The translations under genes were made by a program, and so were the position numbers. 64,000 nucleotides of DNA, from contig NZ_JAKSYJ010000254.1 in NCBI RefSeq assembly GCF_022829365.1, forward strand, positions 1 to 64,000, in the 5' to 3' direction. This document shows positions 9,012 through 17,095 of the stretch, in pieces. The notes beneath the pieces were generated by a model that worked only from the letters and a program-made list of their open reading frames with translations, was not told the DNA's origin and searched no databases. Within the stretch, counting starts at the first letter, position 1. Each line of letters begins with the position of its first letter. Source of the stretch: Methylobacterium sp. J-077. GTDB lineage: Bacteria; Pseudomonadota; Alphaproteobacteria; Rhizobiales; Beijerinckiaceae.

Positions 9012-9058
9012 GCACCCTCATCCTGAGGTGCGGCGAAGCCGCCTCGAAGGGTGAGGGC
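9012..9058. repeat. CCTCATCCTGAGG-type interspersed hairpin repeat
   Basis: Nearly palindromic 46-bp unit: outer arms ACCCTCATCCT and AGGGTGAGGG, inner arms GAGGTGCGGC and GCCGCCTC around a GAA loop. This repeat family is abundant between genes in Methylobacterium-like genomes. It lies between sufE and a convergent gene. Confidence 0.7.
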
Positions 9059-9172
9059 AAGGATTGGAGGTCTTCCAGCCTTGGCTCCCTCCCCGCACCG
9101 GGCCCGCCCGCGGCACCACGGAACGACGGGCGGGCTTTGCACCCGGTATTCCCGATCGCTCGGCCCCGCCCC

Positions 9173-10063
9173 TCACGCCCGCCACAACCGTAACCGCCCG
9201 CTGTCCGGCCCGGTCGCCTCGCGCTCCAGGCCGTAATGCTCGGCCAGCCGCCCGAGGGCGATGCGGACCACGACCTTGGCCGAGCGGGCCGGCCAGCGGC
9301 GCTCGGCCTCGATCCGCTCCAGGCCCTTGAGGAAGCCGCACAGGTCGATCAGCAGGCCCGACAGGTCGCCGCCCACCGCGTCGAGGGCGCCGCGGACCCG
9401 TTGGCGGGCGGCGATCACCTGATCGGAGGCGGCGGCCGGGTCGCGGGCGCCGCCGCCATCGACCCGGGGTGCGCCGAGCTCGATCCCCATCCGGGGCAGC
9501 ATCGCGGCGGTGGTCATGTCCCGGCGCAACCGCTCGCCGGCCTCGAACGCCGCCGGGTCGATCAGCGGCGCACCGTCCCCGCCCCGGCGCCGGACCATCC
9601 AGGCCAGGGGGTTTTCGGATGCGTTCCGCAGGGCGGGCTCCGAGGCGCCGTCCTGGTCCACGGTGAGGTCGTGGTGCTGGGCGAGGAACCCCATCCCGTC
9701 CGGGGCCTGCCCGCGCCGCAGCCGCGCCAGCCCGGCCGGGCCGATCGTCAGCCGCGTGCCGGCCGGATCCCAGGCCGCGAGATCGGCAGCCACGAGTTGC
9801 CGGCCCGCGGCCTGCGGAAAACGCCCGCTGCCCACCGAGATTCCCGCGCCGCCCCGCCGGACCAGCAGGCCCTCCTCGGCGAGCGGATCGGGCCGAGCAT
9901 AGGCCCCCGCCTCTCCGAGCCGCGCCAGCAGCCGCGCCGCCTCCGGTGACAGGGGCGCCCCTGCTGCCTCCCTTGCTGCCTCCCTTGCCGCCTTCCCTGT
10001 CGTCTTCCCTGCCGCCCCGGGTCCTGCGGCCTTGGCCCGACCGGATCTCGCCCCTTTGTTCAT
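9173..10063 (-). CDS. DUF6456 domain protein
   Basis: 296-residue protein with an Ala/Lys-rich N-terminal 40 residues (possibly disordered and nucleic-acid binding) and a C-terminal region recognisable as the DUF6456/helix-turn-helix-like family of alphaproteobacteria (ENPLAWMVRRRG, then a helical bundle ending LAEHYGLEREATG). Members are uncharacterised; a DNA-binding role is only suspected. ATG at 10063. It is convergent with sufE. Confidence 0.75.
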   Translation of the reverse strand: MNKGARSGRAKAAGPGAAGKTTGKAAREAAREAAGAPLSPEAARLLARLGEAGAYARPDPLAEEGLLVRRGGAGISVGSGRFPQAAGRQLVAADLAAWDPAGTRLTIGPAGLARLRRGQAPDGMGFLAQHHDLTVDQDGASEPALRNASENPLAWMVRRRGGDGAPLIDPAAFEAGERLRRDMTTAAMLPRMGIELGAPRVDGGGARDPAAASDQVIAARQRVRGALDAVGGDLSGLLIDLCGFLKGLERIEAERRWPARSAKVVVRIALGRLAEHYGLEREATGPDSGRLRLWRA

Positions 10064-10154
10064 GATTTGTTCCGATCAGGCGACGCAGCTTCGCGGCATC
10101 TCGCTTAGCGCGGGATCGGGTCGGGAGTCAAGGCTTTTTTGCCTAATACGGGAT

Positions 10155-10367
10155 TCAGGTCCGGCGCGGCCCGGTCGGTGGCCGGCGAAGGATCTCCGCG
10201 ATCTCGTCCTCGGACTTGCCGCGGACCGCGTAGCCCAATTCTTCGAAGCGATCGATCAGCGCGGTGCTGTCGGCGGCAGACCGCGCGGCCCATTCGGAGA
10301 GAGCCGCGTTCATCGGCTCGATAGCCTCCGCGGGATTGCCATCCTGGGGATCGGGACTTGCGGTCAT
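10155..10367 (-). CDS. Hypothetical small protein
   Basis: 70-residue acidic protein (MTASPDPQDGNPAEAIEP... EELGYAVRGKSEDEIAEILRR). The ATG at 10367 is chosen because GAGGTG lies 7 bp upstream. No signal peptide or membrane helix. I do not recognise a family; the C-terminal half is predicted helical. It lies between the DUF6456 gene and mucR on the same strand. Confidence 0.6.
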   Translation of the reverse strand: MTASPDPQDGNPAEAIEPMNAALSEWAARSAADSTALIDRFEELGYAVRGKSEDEIAEILRRPPTGPRRT

Positions 10368-10501
10368 GCACAGCACCTCGGCGCCGGACGGGGTTGCGAT
10401 CGCATCGCACGAAGCGAGCCATCGCACCCCAACGCCCGACATCGTCCCGGTATCCCTCGCCGGTATCCCTTGGTTGTATCGCGGCCCCGGCGGGGACGCG
10501 C

Positions 10502-10927
10502 TCAGGCGGCGTCCTGGAAAGCGGCAGGCCGGCCCAGCCCGATCGCCTTGGCGAGTTCGGAGCGGGTCTTGGCGTAGTTCGGCGCCACCATCGGGTAATC
10601 GGCAGGCAGCTTCCACTTCGCGCGGTATTGCTCGGGACTCATCTCGTATTTCGACCGGAGATGCCGCTTGAGCGACTTGAACTTCCGGCCGTCTTCCAGA
10701 CAGACGATGTAATCCGCCGTCATCGAGCCCTCGACCGGAACCGCCGGCTTCGCCGGCTCTGCCGCCGCGCCGGCCTGGCTCTCCACGACCCGTTTCAGGG
10801 CCGCGTAGACGCTGCCGAACAGCGGCCGCAATTCGCTCACCGGAATGGCATTCTTGCGGACATAGGCGGCCACGACGTCGGCCGTAGCACCCACAAGATC
10901 GATCGCGTTCCCGTTCTCTCTCACCAC
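10502..10927 (-). CDS. MucR/Ros-family transcriptional regulator
   Basis: Zinc-finger-like DNA-binding regulator of the Ros/MucR family, which binds AT-rich DNA and controls exopolysaccharide, motility and cell-cycle genes in Rhizobiales. The N-terminal domain (LVGATADVVAAYVRKNAIPVSEL) and the DNA-binding core (YIVCLEDGRKFKSLKRHL, then MSPEQYRAKWKLPADYPM) are clear. Only one Cys of the Ros C-x2-C pair is kept (CLED), as in MucR itself. The GTG at 10927 is preferred because GGGGGT sits 5 bp upstream; 141 aa. The AT-rich DNA upstream (about 11060-11215) fits autoregulation. Confidence 0.88.
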   Translation of the reverse strand: MVRENGNAIDLVGATADVVAAYVRKNAIPVSELRPLFGSVYAALKRVVESQAGAAAEPAKPAVPVEGSMTADYIVCLEDGRKFKSLKRHLRSKYEMSPEQYRAKWKLPADYPMVAPNYAKTRSELAKAIGLGRPAAFQDAA

Positions 10928-11309
10928 ATGACCCCCGATTTCAGATGAAGCGTGCGTCCCGCTCCTGCCCTCATCGTTCCAAGCATTGACCGACGCCCGC
11001 ATCGGGACAGAGTGGTACCCGGCGCGAACAAGCGGTCCCGAGCCGGGTGTGCACCAATCGATCCCTTGTACCAAGGTACAACAGGCCAATTTGTATTACA
11101 AGTTGGAACGATATTATCGGCAAGCGCCGCATCGATCGGTCCCGGGATACTTCCGGATCACGTTTCCCATCTATAAGTAGATCTAGATTTCCTTCTTACT
11201 AACTTAAAGTTATGGCGCCGGCCGGTTGCGGAGTCGCGGCGGCTTGCGTCCCGGCCGCCGACGCGACACATCCCCGGACCGGGCGTCACAGGACCCGGCG
11301 GGAGATACG
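10928..11309. promoter_or_regulatory. AT-rich divergent regulatory region of mucR
   Basis: 382 bp between mucR and the oligopeptidase gene. The section 11060-11215 is AT-rich (for example CCATCTATAAGTAGATCTAG), unlike the flanking GC-rich DNA. MucR proteins bind such sequences at their own promoters, so autoregulation is plausible. No gene is visible. Confidence 0.45.
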
Positions 11310-13445
11310 ATGACGGAGATCGGGCGCGGCTTTCATGCTCACCGGACCGGGGCGCCAATGGCCGAGATCCGGCCGCGGCGCTTCAGCGTCCACGGCCGGG
11401 AGATCGTCGACGACTACGCCTGGTTGAAGGCGGAGAACTGGCAGGCGGTCCTCAAGGACCCCGCCGCCCTCCCCGACGACATCGCCGCCTACCTCAAGGC
11501 CGAGAACGCCTACGCGGAAGCCGCGCTCGCCGGCAGCGCCGACCTGCGCAAGACCCTGGTCTCCGAAATGCGCGGCCGCATCCAGGAGGACGAGAGCGGC
11601 GTGCCCGATCCGGACGGGCCTTACGCCTACTACACCCGCCACCGGGAGGGCGGGCAGCACCCGCTGGTCTGCCGGCGACCGGCCTCCTCGCCGAACGTGC
11701 CGGAGTCAGGCCCCGACCCGGACGAGACGATCCTGATCGATGGCGACCGGGAGGGCGAGGGCCTGCCGTTCTTCGAGATCGCCGCCGCGGCCCATTCCGA
11801 CGACCACGGGCTGCTCGCCTGGAGCGCCGACACCAAGGGTTCCGAGCTCTACACGATCAAGGTGCGCGACCTCGCCACCGGTCTCGACCGCGACGACCGG
11901 GTCGAGGCGACCTCCGGCGAGGCGGTCTGGGCCGCGGACGGGCACAGCTTCTGGTACGTGGCCCTCGACGCCAATCACCGCCCCGCCAAGGTGATGCGCC
12001 ACCGCCTCGGCACCGCGCAATCCGCCGACGAGACCCTCTACACCGAGCCGGATGCGGGCTACTTCGTCCATATCGGCCGCACCCAGTCCGGCGCCTTCCT
12101 GGATGTGACCGCGAGCGACCACGAGACCTCGGAGGTCCGGCTCCTCGACCGGCACGCGCCGTCGGCCGCCCTGCGGCTGGTGCAGAAGCGCGAGCCGCTG
12201 CTGATCTACGACGTCGAGCACCGCGGCGACCGGCTCTACATCCGCACCAACGCGGACGGCGCTGAGGACTTCAAGATCGTCACCGCGCCGCTGGACGCTC
12301 CGGGCCGGGCCAACTGGACCGACCTCGTGCCCCACCGGCCGGGGGTGATGATCCGCCACCTGCACCTTCTGGCCGGCCACCTGATCCGCCTCGAGATCGA
12401 GAACGCCCGGCCGCGGATCATCGTGCGCGACTTGGCCGACGACGCGGAACACACGGTGGCCTTCGCCGAGGAAGCCTACGCGCTGGGCCTCCGGGGCGGG
12501 CACGAATTCGACACGGCGACGATCCGGTTCGTCTACTCGTCCATGACGACGCCATCCGAGACCTGGGACTATGCCTGCGACAGCCGCAACCGGACGTTGC
12601 GCAAGCGCCAGACCATCCCGAGCGGGCACGATCCGGCCGCCTACGTGACCCGCCGGCTGTTCGCCACCGCCCCGGACGGCGAGCAGGTGCCGATCTCGCT
12701 CCTGCACCGCCGGGACCTGGCACTGGACGGGTCGGCGCCGCTCCTGCTCTACGGCTACGGCTCCTACGGGACGCTGATGCCGGCAGGCTTCCGCACCAAC
12801 CTGCTGAGCCTGGTCGATCGCGGCTTCGTCTACGCCATCGCGCATGTCCGCGGCGGCACCGAGAAGGGCTGGCGCTGGTACCTCGACGGCAAGCGCGAGA
12901 AGAAGCCCAATACCTTCACGGATTTCATCGCCTGCGGGCGGGCGCTGATCGCTTCCGGCTACACAGCGGAAAAGCGTATCGTCGCCCATGGCGGCTCGGC
13001 CGGCGGCATGCTGATGGGCGCGGTCGCCAACCTCGCCCCTGAGTTGTTCGCCGGGATCGTCGCCGACGTGCCGTTCGTGGACGTGCTCAACACCATGCTG
13101 GACGCGGAATTGCCGCTCACCCCGCCGGAATGGCCCGAATGGGGCAACCCGGCCGAGAGCGTCGCGGCCTTCGAGACGATCCTGTCGTATTCGCCCTACG
13201 ACAACGTCGCCGCCAAGGCCTACCCGGCGATCCTGGCGCTCGGCGGCCTCACAGACCCGCGGGTGACCTACTGGGAGCCGGCGAAATGGGTCGCCCGGCT
13301 GCGCGCGACCATGACCGGCGGCGGCCCGATCCTCCTGCGCATCAACATGGAGGCCGGCCACGGCGGCGCCGCCGGCCGCTTCGACCGGCTGGAGGAGGTG
13401 GCGCTGATCTACGCGTTCGCGCTGATGGCGGCGGGGAAGGTGTAG
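11310..13445 (+). CDS. ptrB: Oligopeptidase B, S9 family serine peptidase
   Basis: Cytosolic prolyl-oligopeptidase-family enzyme that cleaves short peptides after basic residues. An N-terminal beta-propeller (about residues 70-420) is followed by an alpha/beta-hydrolase domain with YGSYG, HVRGG and the nucleophile Ser563 in HGGSAGG. Asp649 (LTDPRV) and His684 (EAGHGG) complete the triad. The ATG at 11310 follows GGGAG; 711 aa is usual. It stands alone and converges with the AsmA-like gene. Confidence 0.93.
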   Translation: MTEIGRGFHAHRTGAPMAEIRPRRFSVHGREIVDDYAWLKAENWQAVLKDPAALPDDIAAYLKAENAYAEAALAGSADLRKTLVSEMRGRIQEDESGVPDPDGPYAYYTRHREGGQHPLVCRRPASSPNVPESGPDPDETILIDGDREGEGLPFFEIAAAAHSDDHGLLAWSADTKGSELYTIKVRDLATGLDRDDRVEATSGEAVWAADGHSFWYVALDANHRPAKVMRHRLGTAQSADETLYTEPDAGYFVHIGRTQSGAFLDVTASDHETSEVRLLDRHAPSAALRLVQKREPLLIYDVEHRGDRLYIRTNADGAEDFKIVTAPLDAPGRANWTDLVPHRPGVMIRHLHLLAGHLIRLEIENARPRIIVRDLADDAEHTVAFAEEAYALGLRGGHEFDTATIRFVYSSMTTPSETWDYACDSRNRTLRKRQTIPSGHDPAAYVTRRLFATAPDGEQVPISLLHRRDLALDGSAPLLLYGYGSYGTLMPAGFRTNLLSLVDRGFVYAIAHVRGGTEKGWRWYLDGKREKKPNTFTDFIACGRALIASGYTAEKRIVAHGGSAGGMLMGAVANLAPELFAGIVADVPFVDVLNTMLDAELPLTPPEWPEWGNPAESVAAFETILSYSPYDNVAAKAYPAILALGGLTDPRVTYWEPAKWVARLRATMTGGGPILLRINMEAGHGGAAGRFDRLEEVALIYAFALMAAGKV

Positions 13446-13476
13446 GGGCTCGCCGCCGAGGGGGATGCCGGTTCGT

Positions 13477-16400
13477 CTACGGACGCGGCGGCTCGACCGG
13501 CGGCTCGACCGGCGCCCCCTCGCCTGCCGCTCCCTCGTTCCGCACCCGGGCCTGCCGGGCGGCTTCGTCCGCCGCGGCCTTGTCGGCGGCGGCCTTGAGC
13601 GCGGCGGCGCGGGCGCGGTCCATCTCGATCCGGGAGCGGCGGCGCTGGCGCTCGACCTGGTCGGCCTCGGTCAGCTCGATCGTCTCCAGCTCGCGCTGGA
13701 GCACGAAGGCGGCGAGCCCGTTCGACAGGGCGCCGACGTCGAGCACGCGCTTGGGCGCCCCGAGCGCGCCGGTGAATCCGAGCTGGACGGCCGGGGTGCC
13801 GGCGCTCCAGCCCCGGGGAACGGCGCCGCCGGACAGGAGCCCCCGGGCGTCGAGGCGCTGGCTGCGCAGGTCGTAGCCGATCGTGCCGGACCAGCGGGCG
13901 GCCCCGAAATCGAGGTCGAGGGGCCCGGCCCGCAGGACACCGCCGACAATGGTGGCCGGGCTGCTCGCCGGCGCCTTGGCCTGCGCGCCGCCCTTGGCGA
14001 GTTCCTCGGCGATCAGGGCCTGCAGCCGCCCCTCCCGCAGGGGATCGTCGATCTCCACCGCCCTTGCGAGCGCACGGCCGAGGGCCGACGGGTCGACCTC
14101 CGGGACGCTGAGGTCCTTGAGGGTGAGGCTGCCGCTGCCGGAGAGGTTGTCGGCGAGGCCCGGGGCGGTCTCGGCCGTTGCGGTGAAGCGGAGGGACACG
14201 GTCAGGCGCCCACCGATCGGCCCCCCCCCGGCCAGGGCGGCGAGCGCGGCGTCGTCGAGGGCGCCCTCCCCGGAGACGGACGCCTCGGATCCGCGGCGGG
14301 TGATCGTGGCGGAGCCGGCGATCCGCCCCCCGGCGAGCTTGGCCGTGAGGTCGCGCAGGGTCAGGGCGCCGTCGGCAAGACCGAGCGCGAGGTTCGCCTC
14401 CGTGGCCATAAGCCCGTGGCCGAGATCGAGGCTCGCGATCCGGGCATCGAGCGCGACGGGCGCCAGCGCTTGCGTTGGGGGTCCGAAGCGATCCCCCTTG
14501 GCCGCGTCCGGCGGCAGCACAAGGGCGGCTGCCAATTGCGGCAGCGACAGACGGTCGAGGCTGAAACGGCCGCGCAGCGCCCCGCCCGGCGCCCGCAGCA
14601 GCCGGCCGCTGACGGCCGCGCCGGCGATCTTGCCGGTGGTGTCGGCGGCGATGTCGCCCCCGTCCTTGGCAAGCGTGAAAGAGAACTCGGCTGGCCAGGC
14701 GCCGGGGCTGAGGCGGGCGGCCCCGGCCAGGGTCAGGAACGGAGCGAGATCGCCGGTGTCGGCCCGGATCTCGCCGGCACGCGGTAGGGCGTCGGGGCCG
14801 ACCAGGATCGGCCGGGCGGTGGCGAGCTTCAGGCCGGCGACGGTGCCGTTGACGGTCAGCGCGAGGGTGTCGGTATCCGGCCGCTCGGCGCTCAGGTGCA
14901 GCTCGGCAGGCTGCTGCAGGCCGGCGATGTCGGTGCGCCCGAACCAGACGCCGGCCCGGGGGGTGGTGAGCGTCGCAGTCCCGCCCTCGATCCGCGTCCC
15001 GCGGCTCGCCAGCGTCAGGTCGAGTGTGCCGCCGCCGGCATTGCCCCGGGCCTGGCTGCGCAGGGCATCAGCCGAGCCGCCTTCCCGGTCGAGGGTGACG
15101 GCGAGGTCGAGGGGGGCCTCGCGCAGGAAAGCGGGCAGCAGGCGGAGCTCGCCGACCCAGACCCGTTCGAGCAGGCCGAGCAGCGGCGCCGCCACCGGGG
15201 CCTTCAGTCGCCCGGAGACGCGGCCGGTCCCGTCCGCGCCGATCCGGCCGGACAGTTTCGCGCTGGCGCCCGCCAGATCCGTCACGTCGAGGCTGTCGAC
15301 CAAGAGGCTCGACCCGTCCGACTGGATGCGCGCCGCGATCGTTCCGTTGCCGGAGCCCGCCGGCCCGTAGCGCACGTCTTTCGCCTCAAGGGTCAGGGCG
15401 AGGTCGTGGTCGCGCAGGCTGCCGAGCGTCGTCCCGAGCGGTGGCAGGGCGGCGATGTCGATGCCGCTGGCGCGGATCTGGGCGTCGAACCGCCCGCGCG
15501 CTCCCGCCTCCGCGGCGGTGTAGCGGGCATTGCCGGTGATGCGCGCCGGCCCCAGGCCGAGGCGCAGGTTGCGCAGGGACAGGCTGGAGGCGGCCGCGGA
15601 CAGGTCGGCCGCCGCCTCGACCCGCCGCCCGTCGAGGAGCGCGGCCAGGGGACCTTCCAAGCCGAGCCGGCGCAGGTAGCGCCCGAGCGGGTCGGAATCG
15701 GCGGCGGTCAGCGCCACCGGGCCGGTGAGGCGGAACGGTGCCGCCTCGATCTGTCCGCTAACATTCAGGGTTGCATCGCCAGGCCCGACCGCCGACAGGC
15801 GCCGCAGCAGCAGGCCGCCCGCGCGCTCGACGGTGCCGGACAGCGCGAGGTTCGACCATTCCTCGCCGCCGAGCACCAGGGTGCCAACCGCGAGGTCGAG
15901 GTCGAGCATCGCGGGCAGGCCGTGCCCGAGGTCCGGGACGCCGCGGGCGATCAGGTTCTGGCCCTCGGGCGAGGCCAGGAAGGCGTCGAGGTCGAGGCGG
16001 CGGCCGTCCAGGTTCAGGCCGGCGCGCCACTGGCGAAGGTCGAGCCGGCCGGTCCCGGCGAACCGCAGGGCGCGCCCGCCCGGGTCGATCGCGAGCTCGA
16101 CGCCCTCGAACCGCACCTGCGTGCCGCGGGCCTTGAACGCCCCGCCGAGCGAGAACGGCAGATAGGGGCCCGCCGCCTGGGTCGGCGGGCCGACCACGAG
16201 GCGGGCCGAGCCCTCGGATTCGATCTGCGTCGCCCCGTCGGCCTCGTTCGGCACCAGGCCGAGGCGGGCATCCGCCTCGAAGCGCGGATGCACGTCGCCA
16301 CCCCCGGCGATCTTCACCGCGAGCCGGCCATCCGCCCCCGGCGTCCCGCTCACCGCCCGGAACGGAACGCCGCCGCTCGTACCCTCCACCCGCCAGGGGC

Positions 16401-16941
16401 CGACCAGGGCGGGGGCTTGGAGGCGCAGGTCTTGGACGTAGAGCTGGTCGGTCCGGCCGGTGGCCGGCACCTGTGTGGTCACGAGGAATTGCTGGACGTG
16501 CAGATCCTCGATGGCGAGATCGCGGGCGCGCAGGGCCTCGCCGAGATCGGGCGGGATCCGCAGGGCATCGCCGCCGGCGACCGGGAGCCTGATCTCGGCG
16601 CGGCCGATCCGGGTCTCGGTGAAGCGGAACTCGCCCTTCAGGAGCGGCGCCAGGGCGATCTCGGCCTTGACGAAGCGGGCGTCCAGGCTCGGCCGGGTCG
16701 GATCGGCCCCGAGATGCAGCCGGTCGATGCGCAGCCGCGGCGAGGGCAGGAGCCGCACCTCGATCCGGCCGTCGGTCCGGGCCGGCACGCCCAGGGACCG
16801 GGTCAGCCCCCGGTCCACAAGCGCACGCTGGGCCTGCCAATCGATGACGGGCGGGACGGCGAGAGCCGCGACGAGAACCAGGATGACGGCGCCCGCCAGC
16901 GCGGTCAGAAGATCACGCACGCTACCCGTTCCGCGAACCAT
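13477..16941 (-). CDS. AsmA-family inner-membrane/periplasmic protein
   Basis: Very large (1154 aa) AsmA-like protein, anchored by one N-terminal helix (about 10-32) with the rest periplasmic. AsmA/YhdP/TamB-type proteins form long beta-grooves implicated in phospholipid transport to, or homeostasis of, the outer membrane. The N-terminal pattern (AVPPVIDWQAQRALVDRGL, then EVRLLPSPRLRIDRLHLG) is typical of the family. The C-terminal 70 residues are unusual: a charged coiled-coil-like segment rich in Ala, Arg and Lys, then Pro-rich PVEPPVEPP. ATG at 16941. It diverges from the helicase gene. Confidence 0.85.
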   Translation of the reverse strand: MVRGTGSVRDLLTALAGAVILVLVAALAVPPVIDWQAQRALVDRGLTRSLGVPARTDGRIEVRLLPSPRLRIDRLHLGADPTRPSLDARFVKAEIALAPLLKGEFRFTETRIGRAEIRLPVAGGDALRIPPDLGEALRARDLAIEDLHVQQFLVTTQVPATGRTDQLYVQDLRLQAPALVGPWRVEGTSGGVPFRAVSGTPGADGRLAVKIAGGGDVHPRFEADARLGLVPNEADGATQIESEGSARLVVGPPTQAAGPYLPFSLGGAFKARGTQVRFEGVELAIDPGGRALRFAGTGRLDLRQWRAGLNLDGRRLDLDAFLASPEGQNLIARGVPDLGHGLPAMLDLDLAVGTLVLGGEEWSNLALSGTVERAGGLLLRRLSAVGPGDATLNVSGQIEAAPFRLTGPVALTAADSDPLGRYLRRLGLEGPLAALLDGRRVEAAADLSAAASSLSLRNLRLGLGPARITGNARYTAAEAGARGRFDAQIRASGIDIAALPPLGTTLGSLRDHDLALTLEAKDVRYGPAGSGNGTIAARIQSDGSSLLVDSLDVTDLAGASAKLSGRIGADGTGRVSGRLKAPVAAPLLGLLERVWVGELRLLPAFLREAPLDLAVTLDREGGSADALRSQARGNAGGGTLDLTLASRGTRIEGGTATLTTPRAGVWFGRTDIAGLQQPAELHLSAERPDTDTLALTVNGTVAGLKLATARPILVGPDALPRAGEIRADTGDLAPFLTLAGAARLSPGAWPAEFSFTLAKDGGDIAADTTGKIAGAAVSGRLLRAPGGALRGRFSLDRLSLPQLAAALVLPPDAAKGDRFGPPTQALAPVALDARIASLDLGHGLMATEANLALGLADGALTLRDLTAKLAGGRIAGSATITRRGSEASVSGEGALDDAALAALAGGGPIGGRLTVSLRFTATAETAPGLADNLSGSGSLTLKDLSVPEVDPSALGRALARAVEIDDPLREGRLQALIAEELAKGGAQAKAPASSPATIVGGVLRAGPLDLDFGAARWSGTIGYDLRSQRLDARGLLSGGAVPRGWSAGTPAVQLGFTGALGAPKRVLDVGALSNGLAAFVLQRELETIELTEADQVERQRRRSRIEMDRARAAALKAAADKAAADEAARQARVRNEGAAGEGAPVEPPVEPPRP

Positions 16942-17095
16942 CCCGCGCGGTCAAGGCACCGTGATGCCCCACCGTCGCGTGCCCCCCTGGGCAAGCCGAG
17001 ATGGGCCATAGCACGATAAATCCCGGACCGCTCCAGAGGCGGCCCCGAGATCGAATGCCCTCGACGCCGTTCGCGATTTGGTCCAGGGAAGCGGA

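Noticed and set aside
8964..9172. Possible tRNA or small RNA between sufE and the DUF6456 gene
   Set aside because: The strong hairpin fits a known dispersed repeat, and no cloverleaf arms or TTCGA-type loop are present.
14896..17019. 707-codon open frame opposite the AsmA-like gene
   Set aside because: Low-complexity Gly/Arg/Gln sequence; an artefact of high-GC codon positions opposite a real gene.
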